A stretch of DNA of 64,000 nt from a virus. The stretch covers positions 186,001 to 250,000 of IMG/VR virus record IMGVR_UViG_3300025133_009608; one strand, 5' to 3'. Shown in pieces: positions 50,212-59,086 of this stretch (its first letter is position 1; the number at the start of each line of letters is the position of its first letter). The notes beneath the pieces are model-generated. The model saw only the letters and a list, made by a program, of their open reading frames with translations, was not told the origin of the DNA and did no database searches. Position numbers and translations under genes: made by a program.

Positions 50212-52635
50212 TTACCGTCTGCGTCTCTTGTCTATGATAGAGCCGCGCTGAAGCTTGTTAAAGCCCGACTTCTTCTTCTTGATTTTTCTGTGAACCTGGT
50301 CGGCAACGGTGTTAACGTTATCCTCTTCAAGATCGAGGGTCATTGCTGCCACTCTTCCTTTTTCTTTTTGGCCGGCGACCTCTGCCTGCATTCTGCTCTC
50401 TTGTTTGAGGCTTTCAATTCGGTCCCTGGGAAGCCCGAGTCCGGCGAACCAAGAGTAAATCTTTATGGAATCGGAGTCACTCTCTATGTCGTATACTCCC
50501 TGGAATACGGAGGCTCCGTTTGTTTGCTCTGAAATCATATGAAAACAATAATTTATATTTATTGCCGGAAGCTTGTTAAGAACGCCCTCTGGGGCTGAAA
50601 TTATAACTCCACCGACCCTAGTCTGAGAGATGTCAAAGCCAGATGCCAACATATTCCCACTAAGACTCTCTATTACCGCCTCTGCTAGCGCCGTCTCCTC
50701 CATATAATCTTCAACTTCAATCATCCCATAAACAGAGCAGTCTCCGCATGAGATTATCTTTCCAAAGTCACTTGGATCCATTGAAGTATATCGAGACGGA
50801 CGAGACGTAAGTGTATTAAATACATGAAGCGGTTCAACAATTGCATTGTTAGATACGCTCCAAAAGTTATTCTGACTGAGGTTAGAATAAATTTGCTCGA
50901 TTCTCGCATTATCAGCCACAATAAGACTCGAAACCATATTGTCAGAAGTCATTCTTGCAAGTCTAGAAAGGGTTTCTATCGAGTTTCGCTTAGACCGGGC
51001 GTCCTCGGTTGCCTTCGGAAGAATGTAAATCACCCCCACTGGCATGCCGGTCTCAAATAACATCCCCACCATAGTGTCAACGCTTGAAGAGCCCGTTCCG
51101 CCGCCGCCCGATATTGCCAAATAAACCATGTGGTTTCCCGCAGCAACGTCTCCTACGAACTTATGTATATCGGACTCGTTTTCTTCAAAAATCTCTCGAC
51201 CAAGATCCAGATCCTTTCCCGTCCCACCAAGACTGCCCTCAAGAAGCAGCTTCTGAGTGGGAAGAACATCTATAAACTCCAGGTCTTGCGCGGAAGTATT
51301 AATTACTCCAACGTCATATCCTTTTTTATGCATTGTTTCTGCAATTCTCGACCCGGCCTGACCGACACCTATTACTGCTATCTCAATGCTGACAGACTGC
51401 TGAGTTATTATGCTTGGCACATCGTCCTCCATAGTTTTGCTTACCTTGGCCCTTAGAGCCTCAAGGACGTTTTCATCCAAAGAGCTTCCAGAATCTTCGG
51501 GCTGCTCTGTCGAATCATCAAAGGCGTCCATGAGTGCCTCATTTTCAGCCTCAATTTGCTTTGTTTTTTTCGTCTTCTTCTTTATCTTTACATCTTTGAC
51601 GCTAGTTTTCTTCGCTGTCATAAAATCCTCATAATAGCTCTTGAGCTGTGTTAAAATTTGATATTCGCTGGTTATCGCAAATTTTACCGGAGTTTCGTTT
51701 GCATTATACGAAATAACATCACAAAGATACTTGGAATGTTTATTCATAGGATCGGCATTCGTAGTTATTATATCACACCCCATCGCAGAGGCCTCATAGA
51801 GACTCATGCCCAGACCCTCTCGGGTTGACGGCATTAGCACACAATGAGAATTGTCATAAATACTAACCAGGTCTTTCGACACTAATATAGAATTTATTAG
51901 TATGATATTCTTACATTTTTCAGCCAGGGCCCGATCCCTATCAGAAAGAAGCCCGCTTATTGTCAGGGTTGTGCTCGCTCCAGAGTTAGTTGAGAATTTC
52001 GTATATGCCTTAATTACTTCTGTTGTATTTTTCTGACTAAACGATGGGTTTGTAGACCCGGGATGAAAAAATCTTATGCCAGAAAGGTCTTTTTTGTCTA
52101 CCTTTCGAGAAAAGGTGTCTTGATTTACGTAATTCCAGGACATTTTTTTTGCGTTTTCATATTTCCCAAAGATCTCTTTTGATGTATCTGTCAGGCACCA
52201 TATTTCATCAAACGTTCTGTATGAATTGTTATCTATATACCTCTTTATCGACCACTCCGGCATTGGTATGTCTATAATTTTCAAATTTGGGTTGCCCGTC
52301 CTGGCCCTTGTTGTCCATTGAGCCTTCGGCATGAAGGTTTCGAATGATATTATAAGATCTATATTATTTTTGGCAACAATATGTTCGATCCGAGTAGTTT
52401 GCGCGACAATTGTCAACCCGGCATGCAGATTGGCGTCGTTTGGCCGGGGGTACACCGGAGAGAATCCCGCCCGGCCATGAAGTCTTTTGAACTTTGGCTT
52501 TGCAGTATAAATAACTTTATTGTTTTTCGACAGCATGTCTCCAAGAGATTTCGCCAAATAATAAAGACCCGACTCGAATAGATACGTCTTTATTAGAATG
52601 CTCTTGTTTTTAATGTTATCTACTTCGCTATCCAT
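50212..52635 (-). CDS. Glycosyltransferase-FtsZ/tubulin fusion protein
   Basis: An 807-residue single frame. Residues 1-338 are a GT-B (family 4-type) glycosyltransferase with the C-terminal donor motif STREGLGMSLYEASAMGC (E-x7-E). Residues 340-415 are a Lys-rich then acidic linker. The rest is a tubulin/FtsZ-type GTPase: IAVIGVGQAGSR, the tubulin signature SGGGGTGSS (about 509-517) and a T7-loop candidate MDPSDF with Asp620 and Asp623. A strong internal start (GAGG plus ATG at 51621, residue 339) could give a 469-residue GTPase alone. Jumbo-phage tubulins centre the replicating genome; a linked glycosyltransferase is new to me. Confidence 0.85.
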   Translation of the reverse strand: MDSEVDNIKNKSILIKTYLFESGLYYLAKSLGDMLSKNNKVIYTAKPKFKRLHGRAGFSPVYPRPNDANLHAGLTIVAQTTRIEHIVAKNNIDLIISFETFMPKAQWTTRARTGNPNLKIIDIPMPEWSIKRYIDNNSYRTFDEIWCLTDTSKEIFGKYENAKKMSWNYVNQDTFSRKVDKKDLSGIRFFHPGSTNPSFSQKNTTEVIKAYTKFSTNSGASTTLTISGLLSDRDRALAEKCKNIILINSILVSKDLVSIYDNSHCVLMPSTREGLGMSLYEASAMGCDIITTNADPMNKHSKYLCDVISYNANETPVKFAITSEYQILTQLKSYYEDFMTAKKTSVKDVKIKKKTKKTKQIEAENEALMDAFDDSTEQPEDSGSSLDENVLEALRAKVSKTMEDDVPSIITQQSVSIEIAVIGVGQAGSRIAETMHKKGYDVGVINTSAQDLEFIDVLPTQKLLLEGSLGGTGKDLDLGREIFEENESDIHKFVGDVAAGNHMVYLAISGGGGTGSSSVDTMVGMLFETGMPVGVIYILPKATEDARSKRNSIETLSRLARMTSDNMVSSLIVADNARIEQIYSNLSQNNFWSVSNNAIVEPLHVFNTLTSRPSRYTSMDPSDFGKIISCGDCSVYGMIEVEDYMEETALAEAVIESLSGNMLASGFDISQTRVGGVIISAPEGVLNKLPAININYCFHMISEQTNGASVFQGVYDIESDSDSIKIYSWFAGLGLPRDRIESLKQESRMQAEVAGQKEKGRVAAMTLDLEEDNVNTVADQVHRKIKKKKSGFNKLQRGSIIDKRRRR
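51614..51635 (-). promoter_or_regulatory. Internal ribosome binding site and ATG for the tubulin half
   Basis: Minus strand TGAGGATTTTATG: GAGG five bases from an in-frame ATG (51621), exactly where the glycosyltransferase domain ends. It supports separate translation of the GTPase module as well as the fusion. Confidence 0.6.
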
Positions 52636-52705
52636 TTAAATATCTTACCATAGTGCATTATTTTAGACCAACTTATCTCATTCTACTCTTGAATATTAAT
52701 AGCGA

Positions 52706-53650
52706 TTAAAGAGAGCCGAGAATTTCGCAATACTTAGAAAACAAAGCCTCGGATGAGAAGTTTTCAACGGCATACTCATAAGCTCCAGCCTTCAAATTTC
52801 CACGAAGCCTTTCATCTTCCATTATTTCAATTATTGCCTCAGAATAGTCCTCAATCGTCTTATTAACGATGATTCCGGTCTCATAGTTTTTGCCATGCAA
52901 ATATATTTTAGGATGAGTTACGGAGCAGACGCCAGACGCCCAACTCTCCATAAGGGTTTGGGATTTTGTTTCAGATATTGACGTACCAACGTATAAGCTG
53001 GCGCTTTTAGCTAAGTCAATATGATCAGAATATGAATATGGAGAAGGGTGCCCTATAAATTTAAAATCATATTGTGGCAAAGCCTTTTCCAACTTCAGGC
53101 CAAAGCCTATATCTTTCGCAAAATGCTTAGAGTTTCCCTTCCACATAATAAACCCAGCATCATTATCGCTAGGCTTCCACAGCTCCATCTCTGGCCCAAC
53201 AATGAGAGTCGACATTTTCCTCAAATCAAATTTATGTTCTTTCGCTATTTTATATTTCAACCTATCATTTACAGATAACACATAGTTCGGAGCAGCCATC
53301 CCAAGTAGTGTCGATTCTCTCTTTAGATCTACACAGTCCAAGACGTTTGGGCCCATTATCAACGGAGTCCCAGTATTATTTGAAATCTTTCCGGCGACTC
53401 GATAATGCCCCCCGCTGCCGCTCCAATGATGAGCATAGTCAGACCCCTCAATGCTTCTTTTTAGTCTTGCGATATCTACAATTGAGTAATAATTAATTCC
53501 ATCAAGTTTTTGCTCTACTTTTAGTGTGGTAAATATATCTATTTGAAATCGTTTATCCATTGCCTTTATAAAATTATACAGGGACATTCCGGGGCCATTT
53601 GTAAACCGCCTTGTAGCCCCTACATTGAATGCAAAAATTGTTATTTTCAT
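52706..53650 (-). CDS. Glycosyltransferase (GT-B, family 4-like)
   Basis: A 314-residue protein. GT-B fold opening with MKITIFAFNVGATRRF and a GPGMSLYNFIKAM glycine loop, and a C-terminal donor-binding region SASLYVGTSISETKSQTLMES (split E-x7-E: ETKSQTLMESWASG). Transfers a sugar from a nucleotide donor. Its end overlaps the start of nothing; its ATG overlaps the sulfotransferase stop by four bases, so the two are cotranscribed. Confidence 0.85.
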   Translation of the reverse strand: MKITIFAFNVGATRRFTNGPGMSLYNFIKAMDKRFQIDIFTTLKVEQKLDGINYYSIVDIARLKRSIEGSDYAHHWSGSGGHYRVAGKISNNTGTPLIMGPNVLDCVDLKRESTLLGMAAPNYVLSVNDRLKYKIAKEHKFDLRKMSTLIVGPEMELWKPSDNDAGFIMWKGNSKHFAKDIGFGLKLEKALPQYDFKFIGHPSPYSYSDHIDLAKSASLYVGTSISETKSQTLMESWASGVCSVTHPKIYLHGKNYETGIIVNKTIEDYSEAIIEIMEDERLRGNLKAGAYEYAVENFSSEALFSKYCEILGSL

Positions 53651-54504
53651 TTTAAGATTTTACCAACTTCACCTGTAAGCTTGGGATATATTTTATAAGA
53701 CAATTCGAAGAGCTCGTCGTCAAAAAGCCCCAGGAATCTATCGTCTTTTAAATATCTCTTCCAGCGACTCAAAACTTTCATTTCCTGAGCCGCCCCATTC
53801 TTCGTTGTTAGGTCAAAGCTGCTTCCAAACCCATTAGATGGTACCTTGGAGATTCCCTTGTCCGAAAAGTCCAAATCCAATTTTTTGGATATTTGCTTTC
53901 GATACTTTTCTGACAAAAACCATTCGTTATAAGATATAGAAATCGAATCCCCAAGAAAAGATGTCTCTCCTAGAAGCTCTCTTGCATGCTCTTTCCATCT
54001 TTCCGCCATTCTATTGTCTGCCCATCCGATTTCGCTGGTTTGATCTATATTCTTTTTGATAGAGATTAGGCTCTTTCCTTCCTCTTTTCGAATGGTGTTA
54101 TTTCTATCAAACAATCTTATTCTACTCGCAAATAAGTTAAACGGATCCCGCAAGATTAAGATCTTATATAGCCTCTTCGGCCTTCTCAGTTTCATCAGAC
54201 TTTTTGGGTCCTTTTTGTACTTTATCATTCTTGCAAGAGATGAGTCTTCACAGTTAAATGCGAAGTATGGGAGGTTCGCCGGGAATGGAGACCCACTTCC
54301 GATTATTCGTCCACGATCCACATACATATTCGGCGGCTTGTGGCATATGATGTCATTATGAAAATAAATTGGCTCTTTAGTTTGAGAAAAAATCCAATGC
54401 ATTACCGCATGATGTCCCGATCTTCTCATCGCATAAAACTCGAGTTGATTTTTTACCGACCGAAACTTACGACGACACCCCTTAAGCTTCGCGGCCATAA
54501 TCAT
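53647..54504 (-). CDS. Sulfotransferase-like protein
   Basis: A 285-residue protein. MRRSGHHAVMHWIF (26-39) matches the 5-prime phosphosulfate-binding loop, and LILRDPFNLFASRI (about 116-129) the 3-prime phosphate-binding segment of PAPS sulfotransferases. It would place sulfate on a sugar or protein. Combined with the neighbouring glycosyltransferase, cupin sugar isomerase and GMD, it suggests a sulfated, GDP-mannose-derived decoration. A host or virion acceptor is unknown. Confidence 0.8.
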   Translation of the reverse strand: MIMAAKLKGCRRKFRSVKNQLEFYAMRRSGHHAVMHWIFSQTKEPIYFHNDIICHKPPNMYVDRGRIIGSGSPFPANLPYFAFNCEDSSLARMIKYKKDPKSLMKLRRPKRLYKILILRDPFNLFASRIRLFDRNNTIRKEEGKSLISIKKNIDQTSEIGWADNRMAERWKEHARELLGETSFLGDSISISYNEWFLSEKYRKQISKKLDLDFSDKGISKVPSNGFGSSFDLTTKNGAAQEMKVLSRWKRYLKDDRFLGLFDDELFELSYKIYPKLTGEVGKILK

Positions 54505-54850
54505 CTTCTATGCGAACAACGTCGTCCAACTGATGCGTTGATACCTCAATCAATTCCACGTTTACTTCATTTGCGGCAAACCGATGAGTCAGGCCGACCG
54601 GAACATGAAACGTCTGCCCTGGAAATAATTTTATTATCTTTAAATCCGTCATATCGTTGAACGCTCCCCTGGTGTGCAGATAAAGGATTCCAGACTTAAC
54701 CATTATGGTTTCTTCCTTTTCCTCATGATACTGAAACGACAGTTGGTGCCCAGCTTTAATGAACAATATTTTCCCCACATATCCCGATTCGGAGCAAGAC
54801 TTCGCCCAGATCTCTTCGTGTCCCCAAGGTTTTTCGACTTTACTTAGCAT
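54482..54850 (-). CDS. Cupin of the mannose-6-phosphate isomerase type II family
   Basis: A 122-residue single cupin: EKPWGHEEIW opening, GHQLSFQYHEEKEETIMV (metal His/Glu set) and PVGLTHRF with the third His. It matches the isomerase half of bifunctional mannose-1-phosphate guanylyltransferase/isomerase enzymes. It could turn fructose-6-phosphate to mannose-6-phosphate, feeding GDP-mannose to GMD at 58020. No guanylyltransferase is seen here. Overlaps the sulfotransferase by 23 bases. Confidence 0.8.
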   Translation of the reverse strand: MLSKVEKPWGHEEIWAKSCSESGYVGKILFIKAGHQLSFQYHEEKEETIMVKSGILYLHTRGAFNDMTDLKIIKLFPGQTFHVPVGLTHRFAANEVNVELIEVSTHQLDDVVRIEDDYGREA

Positions 54851-54851
54851 T

Positions 54852-56969
54852 TTAAGCCAAATCAGATAGCATGGGCTCCGTGACGTCCCACTTCTCTAAA
54901 ATTTTATATAAATTAGCTATAGTTAAGCCTAAATGCTCTGCTGCTTTATTTTTATTACCATCAAACATCGACACGGCATCTTTTATATCCCTTACCGTTT
55001 TGTCCTGAAACTCTCTCCTGTATACGCTCAGTAGCTTCATTTCGAGATCCATCATATATCGATTTAAAGTTGACGAACTAATCCCAAGCTCCCTGGCCGT
55101 AGTGGTTGCAATTCCGCCATTATTAATAAGAGCTATATCAATTTTATTTCTAATCTCATCTGGAGTTAGCGATTTTGGCATATATCCTAAAATATCCACC
55201 CCGTAATATTCCAGCCGGGCGCTCAAGCCTCTATCATTTGTGCTTAGTGCCCGGGCCATTGCACTTTTATTGCCAAAATTTTCCTCCAGTATTCTTATGA
55301 ACTCCTCCCTACTGCTATCAAAATCTAAATCACGGTAGCTAATTCTACGCGCCTTTCCGCTTATTTCATATAGATCTATATTATTTCTTCTGACAACGGC
55401 TCTAATTCCACTCTCTGTTCTGTTTAGCTTTTTGGCAACAGCGTTTACGTCTCCATTTAGCTCATAAAGAGCAGCAACGACATCCTCCGCCGACACTGGC
55501 TGCTCATTATATAGAAGATCACTTTTATCAAATTTATATTTTTTCATCTTAGTGGCAAATGTGGCCGAGTGCATGTTGATCATCCGGGCCGCCTCGGCAA
55601 TTGAGTGGCTGGATTTTAGTGCATTTAAAATGCTACTCGATTCAGCGTCTTCTACTCTCTTTTTTATTTCATCAATATTTATCCCGAGCGTCCTCATCTC
55701 AATTCTAAGCGTTATTCCGGGCCTTTTTATTTTTCTTGATGTCTCTTTTACATTCCCATTGTTAGCAATCAGCGTGTCAATAATAATCTTCTTTCTCTCT
55801 TCGTCTTTTTTTGTATCCCTGTAATCTTCCGGGTTTAGCCCAAACTTATCCGCATAATGCGCTAAGCTCTGGTACTTCACTCCCATCAACTTGGCGGCAA
55901 GAACTCGGTCTCCATTTGCCTCTACTAAAAACTTTTCTATCTCTGTTATCTTTCTCCTCTCTTCTGCCGCTCGCTCTTTTTCTCTTTCCTCTTTGATGAT
56001 GTTTTTTGCATCAGAGATTTTACTACCAAAATCTGGATGTGCCTCTTCAAATATGTCGATGACTTTTCCCTTTAGCCACCAGGCCGCATCTATAACTTCC
56101 AAATCGGCAGCCTCCATGGAGTCCATATAATTTATGATTTCAAATTCTGGTTTAGACTTTATTTTGTCAGAATAGTAACTATTACTCGCACCAGAGGGAT
56201 ACGGAGAATGGGGATCGCTCTTCAGTATGTTGCACCTATTTCCGCCGCGAGCATGGTCTTTTCCATATTTTTCTTCAACATCTTTATATATCGAAACCTC
56301 AACTCCCAAGAATCGCCTTCTAAAGGACTCCTTGGACTCGCCATCGCTCCTCTCTATGGGCTCTAGGTGGACCATTTCTATCGGCTTATGGAGCGTAGTC
56401 CAGGCTGCGCCACATCGAATATGAGAATTGCCCTCGGTATAATCCGCTGACATCTGATTTGGACCGCCGCCCGCCGCGGGACCATCAGAATTGGGGGAAA
56501 AAATATCACTTAAGCGCATCTTTCTGCTCATAAATTTTTCTACCGCGCCCTTGTCGAATGGCTCGGTATATAATTTTTTTATGGTATCAAGCCCGGCGGA
56601 CGTTACATATAGACGGCCGATTTTGTGCTGTAAGAGCCGCGTGATGGGATTCTTTGCCTCTCCGACATACCAGTTGTATATCGGCAGGCCCGTTAGTGCG
56701 TCGACCACTTGTTTTCCGTCAACTTTGTTTTCTAATTTTAATACATATATGTAGTGAACGCCATCTTGCAGCGGCCCCATTGCTGAAACCTCCTGCCCCG
56801 GCCCTATCCCTAGGTGTGGGATCGGAACTCTGCCGCGCGCGCTCTTTGATATTAGATGACTATAGTCGCAGTTATATGGCATGAGCTCGCCGACGGCGGC
56901 AGCGGCGTCTTTCAGCCCCATGTCCTCCAATATGCCTCGTAATAGTGGGATTTTATTAAATCCTTTCAT
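54852..56969 (-). CDS. GIY-YIG nuclease with seven-repeat HTH array
   Basis: About 705 residues from ATG 56969; a TTG 15 bases upstream is possible. The N-terminal third has a GIY-YIG nuclease core: HYIYVLKLE (about 93-101), YNWYVGEAKNPITRLLQH (about 119-136) and later GAAWTTLHKPIEMVHLE typical of this class. From about residue 340 to the end come seven repeats of roughly 45 residues, each of the form I...L..NGN...AA..L.....TL....K.G, like Fis-type helix-turn-helix units. The array could read a long or repeated DNA site and direct cutting; a homing or host-DNA role is possible. Confidence 0.8.
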   Translation of the reverse strand: MKGFNKIPLLRGILEDMGLKDAAAAVGELMPYNCDYSHLISKSARGRVPIPHLGIGPGQEVSAMGPLQDGVHYIYVLKLENKVDGKQVVDALTGLPIYNWYVGEAKNPITRLLQHKIGRLYVTSAGLDTIKKLYTEPFDKGAVEKFMSRKMRLSDIFSPNSDGPAAGGGPNQMSADYTEGNSHIRCGAAWTTLHKPIEMVHLEPIERSDGESKESFRRRFLGVEVSIYKDVEEKYGKDHARGGNRCNILKSDPHSPYPSGASNSYYSDKIKSKPEFEIINYMDSMEAADLEVIDAAWWLKGKVIDIFEEAHPDFGSKISDAKNIIKEEREKERAAEERRKITEIEKFLVEANGDRVLAAKLMGVKYQSLAHYADKFGLNPEDYRDTKKDEERKKIIIDTLIANNGNVKETSRKIKRPGITLRIEMRTLGINIDEIKKRVEDAESSSILNALKSSHSIAEAARMINMHSATFATKMKKYKFDKSDLLYNEQPVSAEDVVAALYELNGDVNAVAKKLNRTESGIRAVVRRNNIDLYEISGKARRISYRDLDFDSSREEFIRILEENFGNKSAMARALSTNDRGLSARLEYYGVDILGYMPKSLTPDEIRNKIDIALINNGGIATTTARELGISSSTLNRYMMDLEMKLLSVYRREFQDKTVRDIKDAVSMFDGNKNKAAEHLGLTIANLYKILEKWDVTEPMLSDLA

Positions 56970-57009
56970 AGTAATAGGTCTCAAATTATTAGTAAGGATT
57001 TAGAATTCA

Positions 57010-57336
57010 TTAAAATGATACACTCTCGCCGCAACCGCAAGTTCTATCTGCCTTTGGGTTGTTGAATACCAGGCCAGATTTCAAAAGGTCTTCTTCGTAG
57101 TCAATTTCCACTCCATTTAAGAATAAATAAGACTTCATATCAATACAAACTTTGACACCGTTGAACTCAAACACCTTATCCCTCTCTTCGGGCTGGTCTA
57201 TGAATTCATATTTGTACATATAGCCAGAGCAGCCGCCGCCCTGAAGTTTTATTCTAAGATAGTTATCTGGTGTTTGCCGCTTCATTAGAAGCGATCTTAC
57301 CTTGTCCTGCGCAGGTTGTGTCATTGTAATTGCCAT
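57010..57336 (-). CDS. IscA/HesB-type Fe-S carrier
   Basis: A 108-residue A-type carrier with the three ligand Cys: GGGCSGYMYKYEF (Cys36) and CGCGES (Cys100, Cys102). Accepts a cluster from the scaffold and passes it to targets. Encoded in the same block as Nfu and IscU. Confidence 0.93.
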   Translation of the reverse strand: MAITMTQPAQDKVRSLLMKRQTPDNYLRIKLQGGGCSGYMYKYEFIDQPEERDKVFEFNGVKVCIDMKSYLFLNGVEIDYEEDLLKSGLVFNNPKADRTCGCGESVSF

Positions 57337-57347
57337 TTTGTGCCAAC

Positions 57348-57611
57348 CTAGTAGTATGGGTTTGTGCCAGAAAGGTGATCGGTAACATCCTCAATCTCGC
57401 CGATATCTGGAAACACTTCTCTAAAATGTCTTTGGACTCCAAGCATCATAGTTATTTTTGATGATGCGCACCCATGACACCCTCCACCCATTATTATTTT
57501 AAGTGAATTGTCACTTTCATTGAATTCATGAATGGAAATGTTTCCTCCGTGCATTTCTAAGCCAGAATTTATATCTTCATCTATGATTTTCTGTATCTCT
57601 TCTTTATTCAT
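57348..57611 (-). CDS. Nfu-type Fe-S scaffold/carrier
   Basis: An 87-residue NifU-C-terminal-like protein with the CxxC cluster site MGGGCHGCASS (Cys45, Cys48). The start overlaps the IscU stop by eight bases, so IscU and Nfu are cotranslated. Confidence 0.92.
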   Translation of the reverse strand: MNKEEIQKIIDEDINSGLEMHGGNISIHEFNESDNSLKIIMGGGCHGCASSKITMMLGVQRHFREVFPDIGEIEDVTDHLSGTNPYY

Positions 57612-57996
57612 TCTCTATCCCACGTTTTTTCTTCCAATCACTGATTGCAGCCTTGATGGCATCTTCTGCAAGGACAGAGCAGTGAATTTTGACCGGCGGC
57701 AATGAGAGCTCTCTCGCAATATGGGAATTGGAAATAGCCTCCGCCTCATCGGTGGTCCTTCCGATGACCATGGTGGTCGCCAGTGAGCTAGAGGCCACGG
57801 CTGAGCCACACCCAAATGTCTTGAATTTTGCGTCCTCGATGATACCGTTGTCATTAATCTTGAGTTGCAGTTTCATCAAATCGCCGCAGGCTGGCGCGCC
57901 TACCATGCCAGTACCAACATTCGGATCAGACTTATCTAAGCTGCCCATGTTTCTTGGACTGTCAAAGTGATCCATTACCTTGTCTGAATATGCCAT
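57604..57996 (-). CDS. IscU Fe-S scaffold
   Basis: A 130-residue scaffold with all key residues: GAPACGDLMKLQL (Cys37, Asp39), FKTFGCGSAVASSS (Cys63) and LPPVKIHCSVLAEDA (His105, Cys106). LPPVK at 99-103 is the HscA chaperone recognition motif, at the same position as in bacterial IscU. Cluster assembly needs sulfur from a cysteine desulfurase, which is not encoded in this window, so host IscS is implied. Confidence 0.95.
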   Translation of the reverse strand: MAYSDKVMDHFDSPRNMGSLDKSDPNVGTGMVGAPACGDLMKLQLKINDNGIIEDAKFKTFGCGSAVASSSLATTMVIGRTTDEAEAISNSHIARELSLPPVKIHCSVLAEDAIKAAISDWKKKRGIENE

Positions 57997-58019
57997 TATA
58001 TCTCCAGATATATATCTAA

Positions 58020-59003
58020 TTATTGGCCAATTGCGCTCAGCATTTCCAGGTCGTTCTCATACATCTCTTTTAATAGCGCCTTCCAGTCATATTCTGGGTC
58101 CCAGCCGAGCTTCTCTCGAGCCTTGCTCGCGTCTCCTAGTAGGTATGGGACATCTGACGGTCTCAGAAATCTTTTATCCAACTCATATACTTCTTCAAAC
58201 TCCAGGCCGGCGAGATAACAAACGTACCTGAGCATTTCTCCTATTGTTGCTCCCGATCCTGTGGCTATGACGTAATTTTCCGGAGCTTCTTGCTGTAGCA
58301 TCAGCCACATCGCTTTTACATAGTCCTTGCTGCAGCCTTCATCTCTAAATGCGGACAGGTCGCCCATTTTCAACGTATCTTGAAGCCCCAACTTAACGGA
58401 AGCAACTCCGTGAGTTATCTTTCGAGCTGCAAAGCTCACGCCTCGGCGCAGAGAAGAGTGATTGAACAAAATTCCAGAAACGGCGAACAACCCATAAGCT
58501 TCTCGGTAATTATTTACGGACAGGTGAGCCGCACACTTAGAAATAGCGTAGGGAGAGCGGGGATTGAGGGGAGAGTTCTCGTTATACCCCTCCCTTGGGC
58601 AGTCAACTCCCCCTAGCATTTCGCTCGTGGAGGCTTGATAATAGCGAGTGGCCGGAGAGTAGTCTTTCAGCAAAGAAAGATGCATTATCACGGCTTCTGC
58701 GTTTACCTGAAATACCTTTACCGGATTCACAAAGCTGTAACCAACATGACTGGCGGCCCCTAGGTTGTAAAACTCATGAGGCTGTACGTCATGGATCAAC
58801 CGGCCGATAAAAATGGGATCAGAAAGGTCTCCCTCGGTGTAGTGGAAGTTTTCATCATCCATTAGATGAGCTATGTTCTCCGTTCCAGAATTAACGCTCT
58901 TGCGAATACTAACTCCAAATACCTCATACCCCTTACTTAGCAGAAATTCTGCCAAATATGAACCATCCTGTCCCGCCGTGCCTGTTATTATTGCCCTAAG
59001 CAT
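58020..59003 (-). CDS. GDP-mannose 4,6-dehydratase
   Basis: A 327-residue SDR enzyme: nucleotide loop TGTAGQDGSYL (7-17), catalytic STSE at 125-128 and YAISK (Tyr152, Lys156). Makes GDP-4-keto-6-deoxymannose, the precursor of fucose, rhamnose and perosamine. It fits the adjacent glycosyltransferases, cupin and sulfotransferase as a sugar-decoration module. Confidence 0.93.
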   Translation of the reverse strand: MLRAIITGTAGQDGSYLAEFLLSKGYEVFGVSIRKSVNSGTENIAHLMDDENFHYTEGDLSDPIFIGRLIHDVQPHEFYNLGAASHVGYSFVNPVKVFQVNAEAVIMHLSLLKDYSPATRYYQASTSEMLGGVDCPREGYNENSPLNPRSPYAISKCAAHLSVNNYREAYGLFAVSGILFNHSSLRRGVSFAARKITHGVASVKLGLQDTLKMGDLSAFRDEGCSKDYVKAMWLMLQQEAPENYVIATGSGATIGEMLRYVCYLAGLEFEEVYELDKRFLRPSDVPYLLGDASKAREKLGWDPEYDWKALLKEMYENDLEMLSAIGQ

Positions 59004-59086
59004 TAAAGCTCCTTAATTATAGAATTATAATACTTCATATAAGGCATTTACTTTGTCTATTTTTTATCGAACAATAATTTTTAAAA

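Noticed and set aside
50212-52635. Fusion with degraded GTPase catalytic site
   Set aside because: I first aligned the T7 loop to NINYCF and thought the Asp were lost; MDPSDF, about 105 residues after the signature, is the better match and keeps both Asp.
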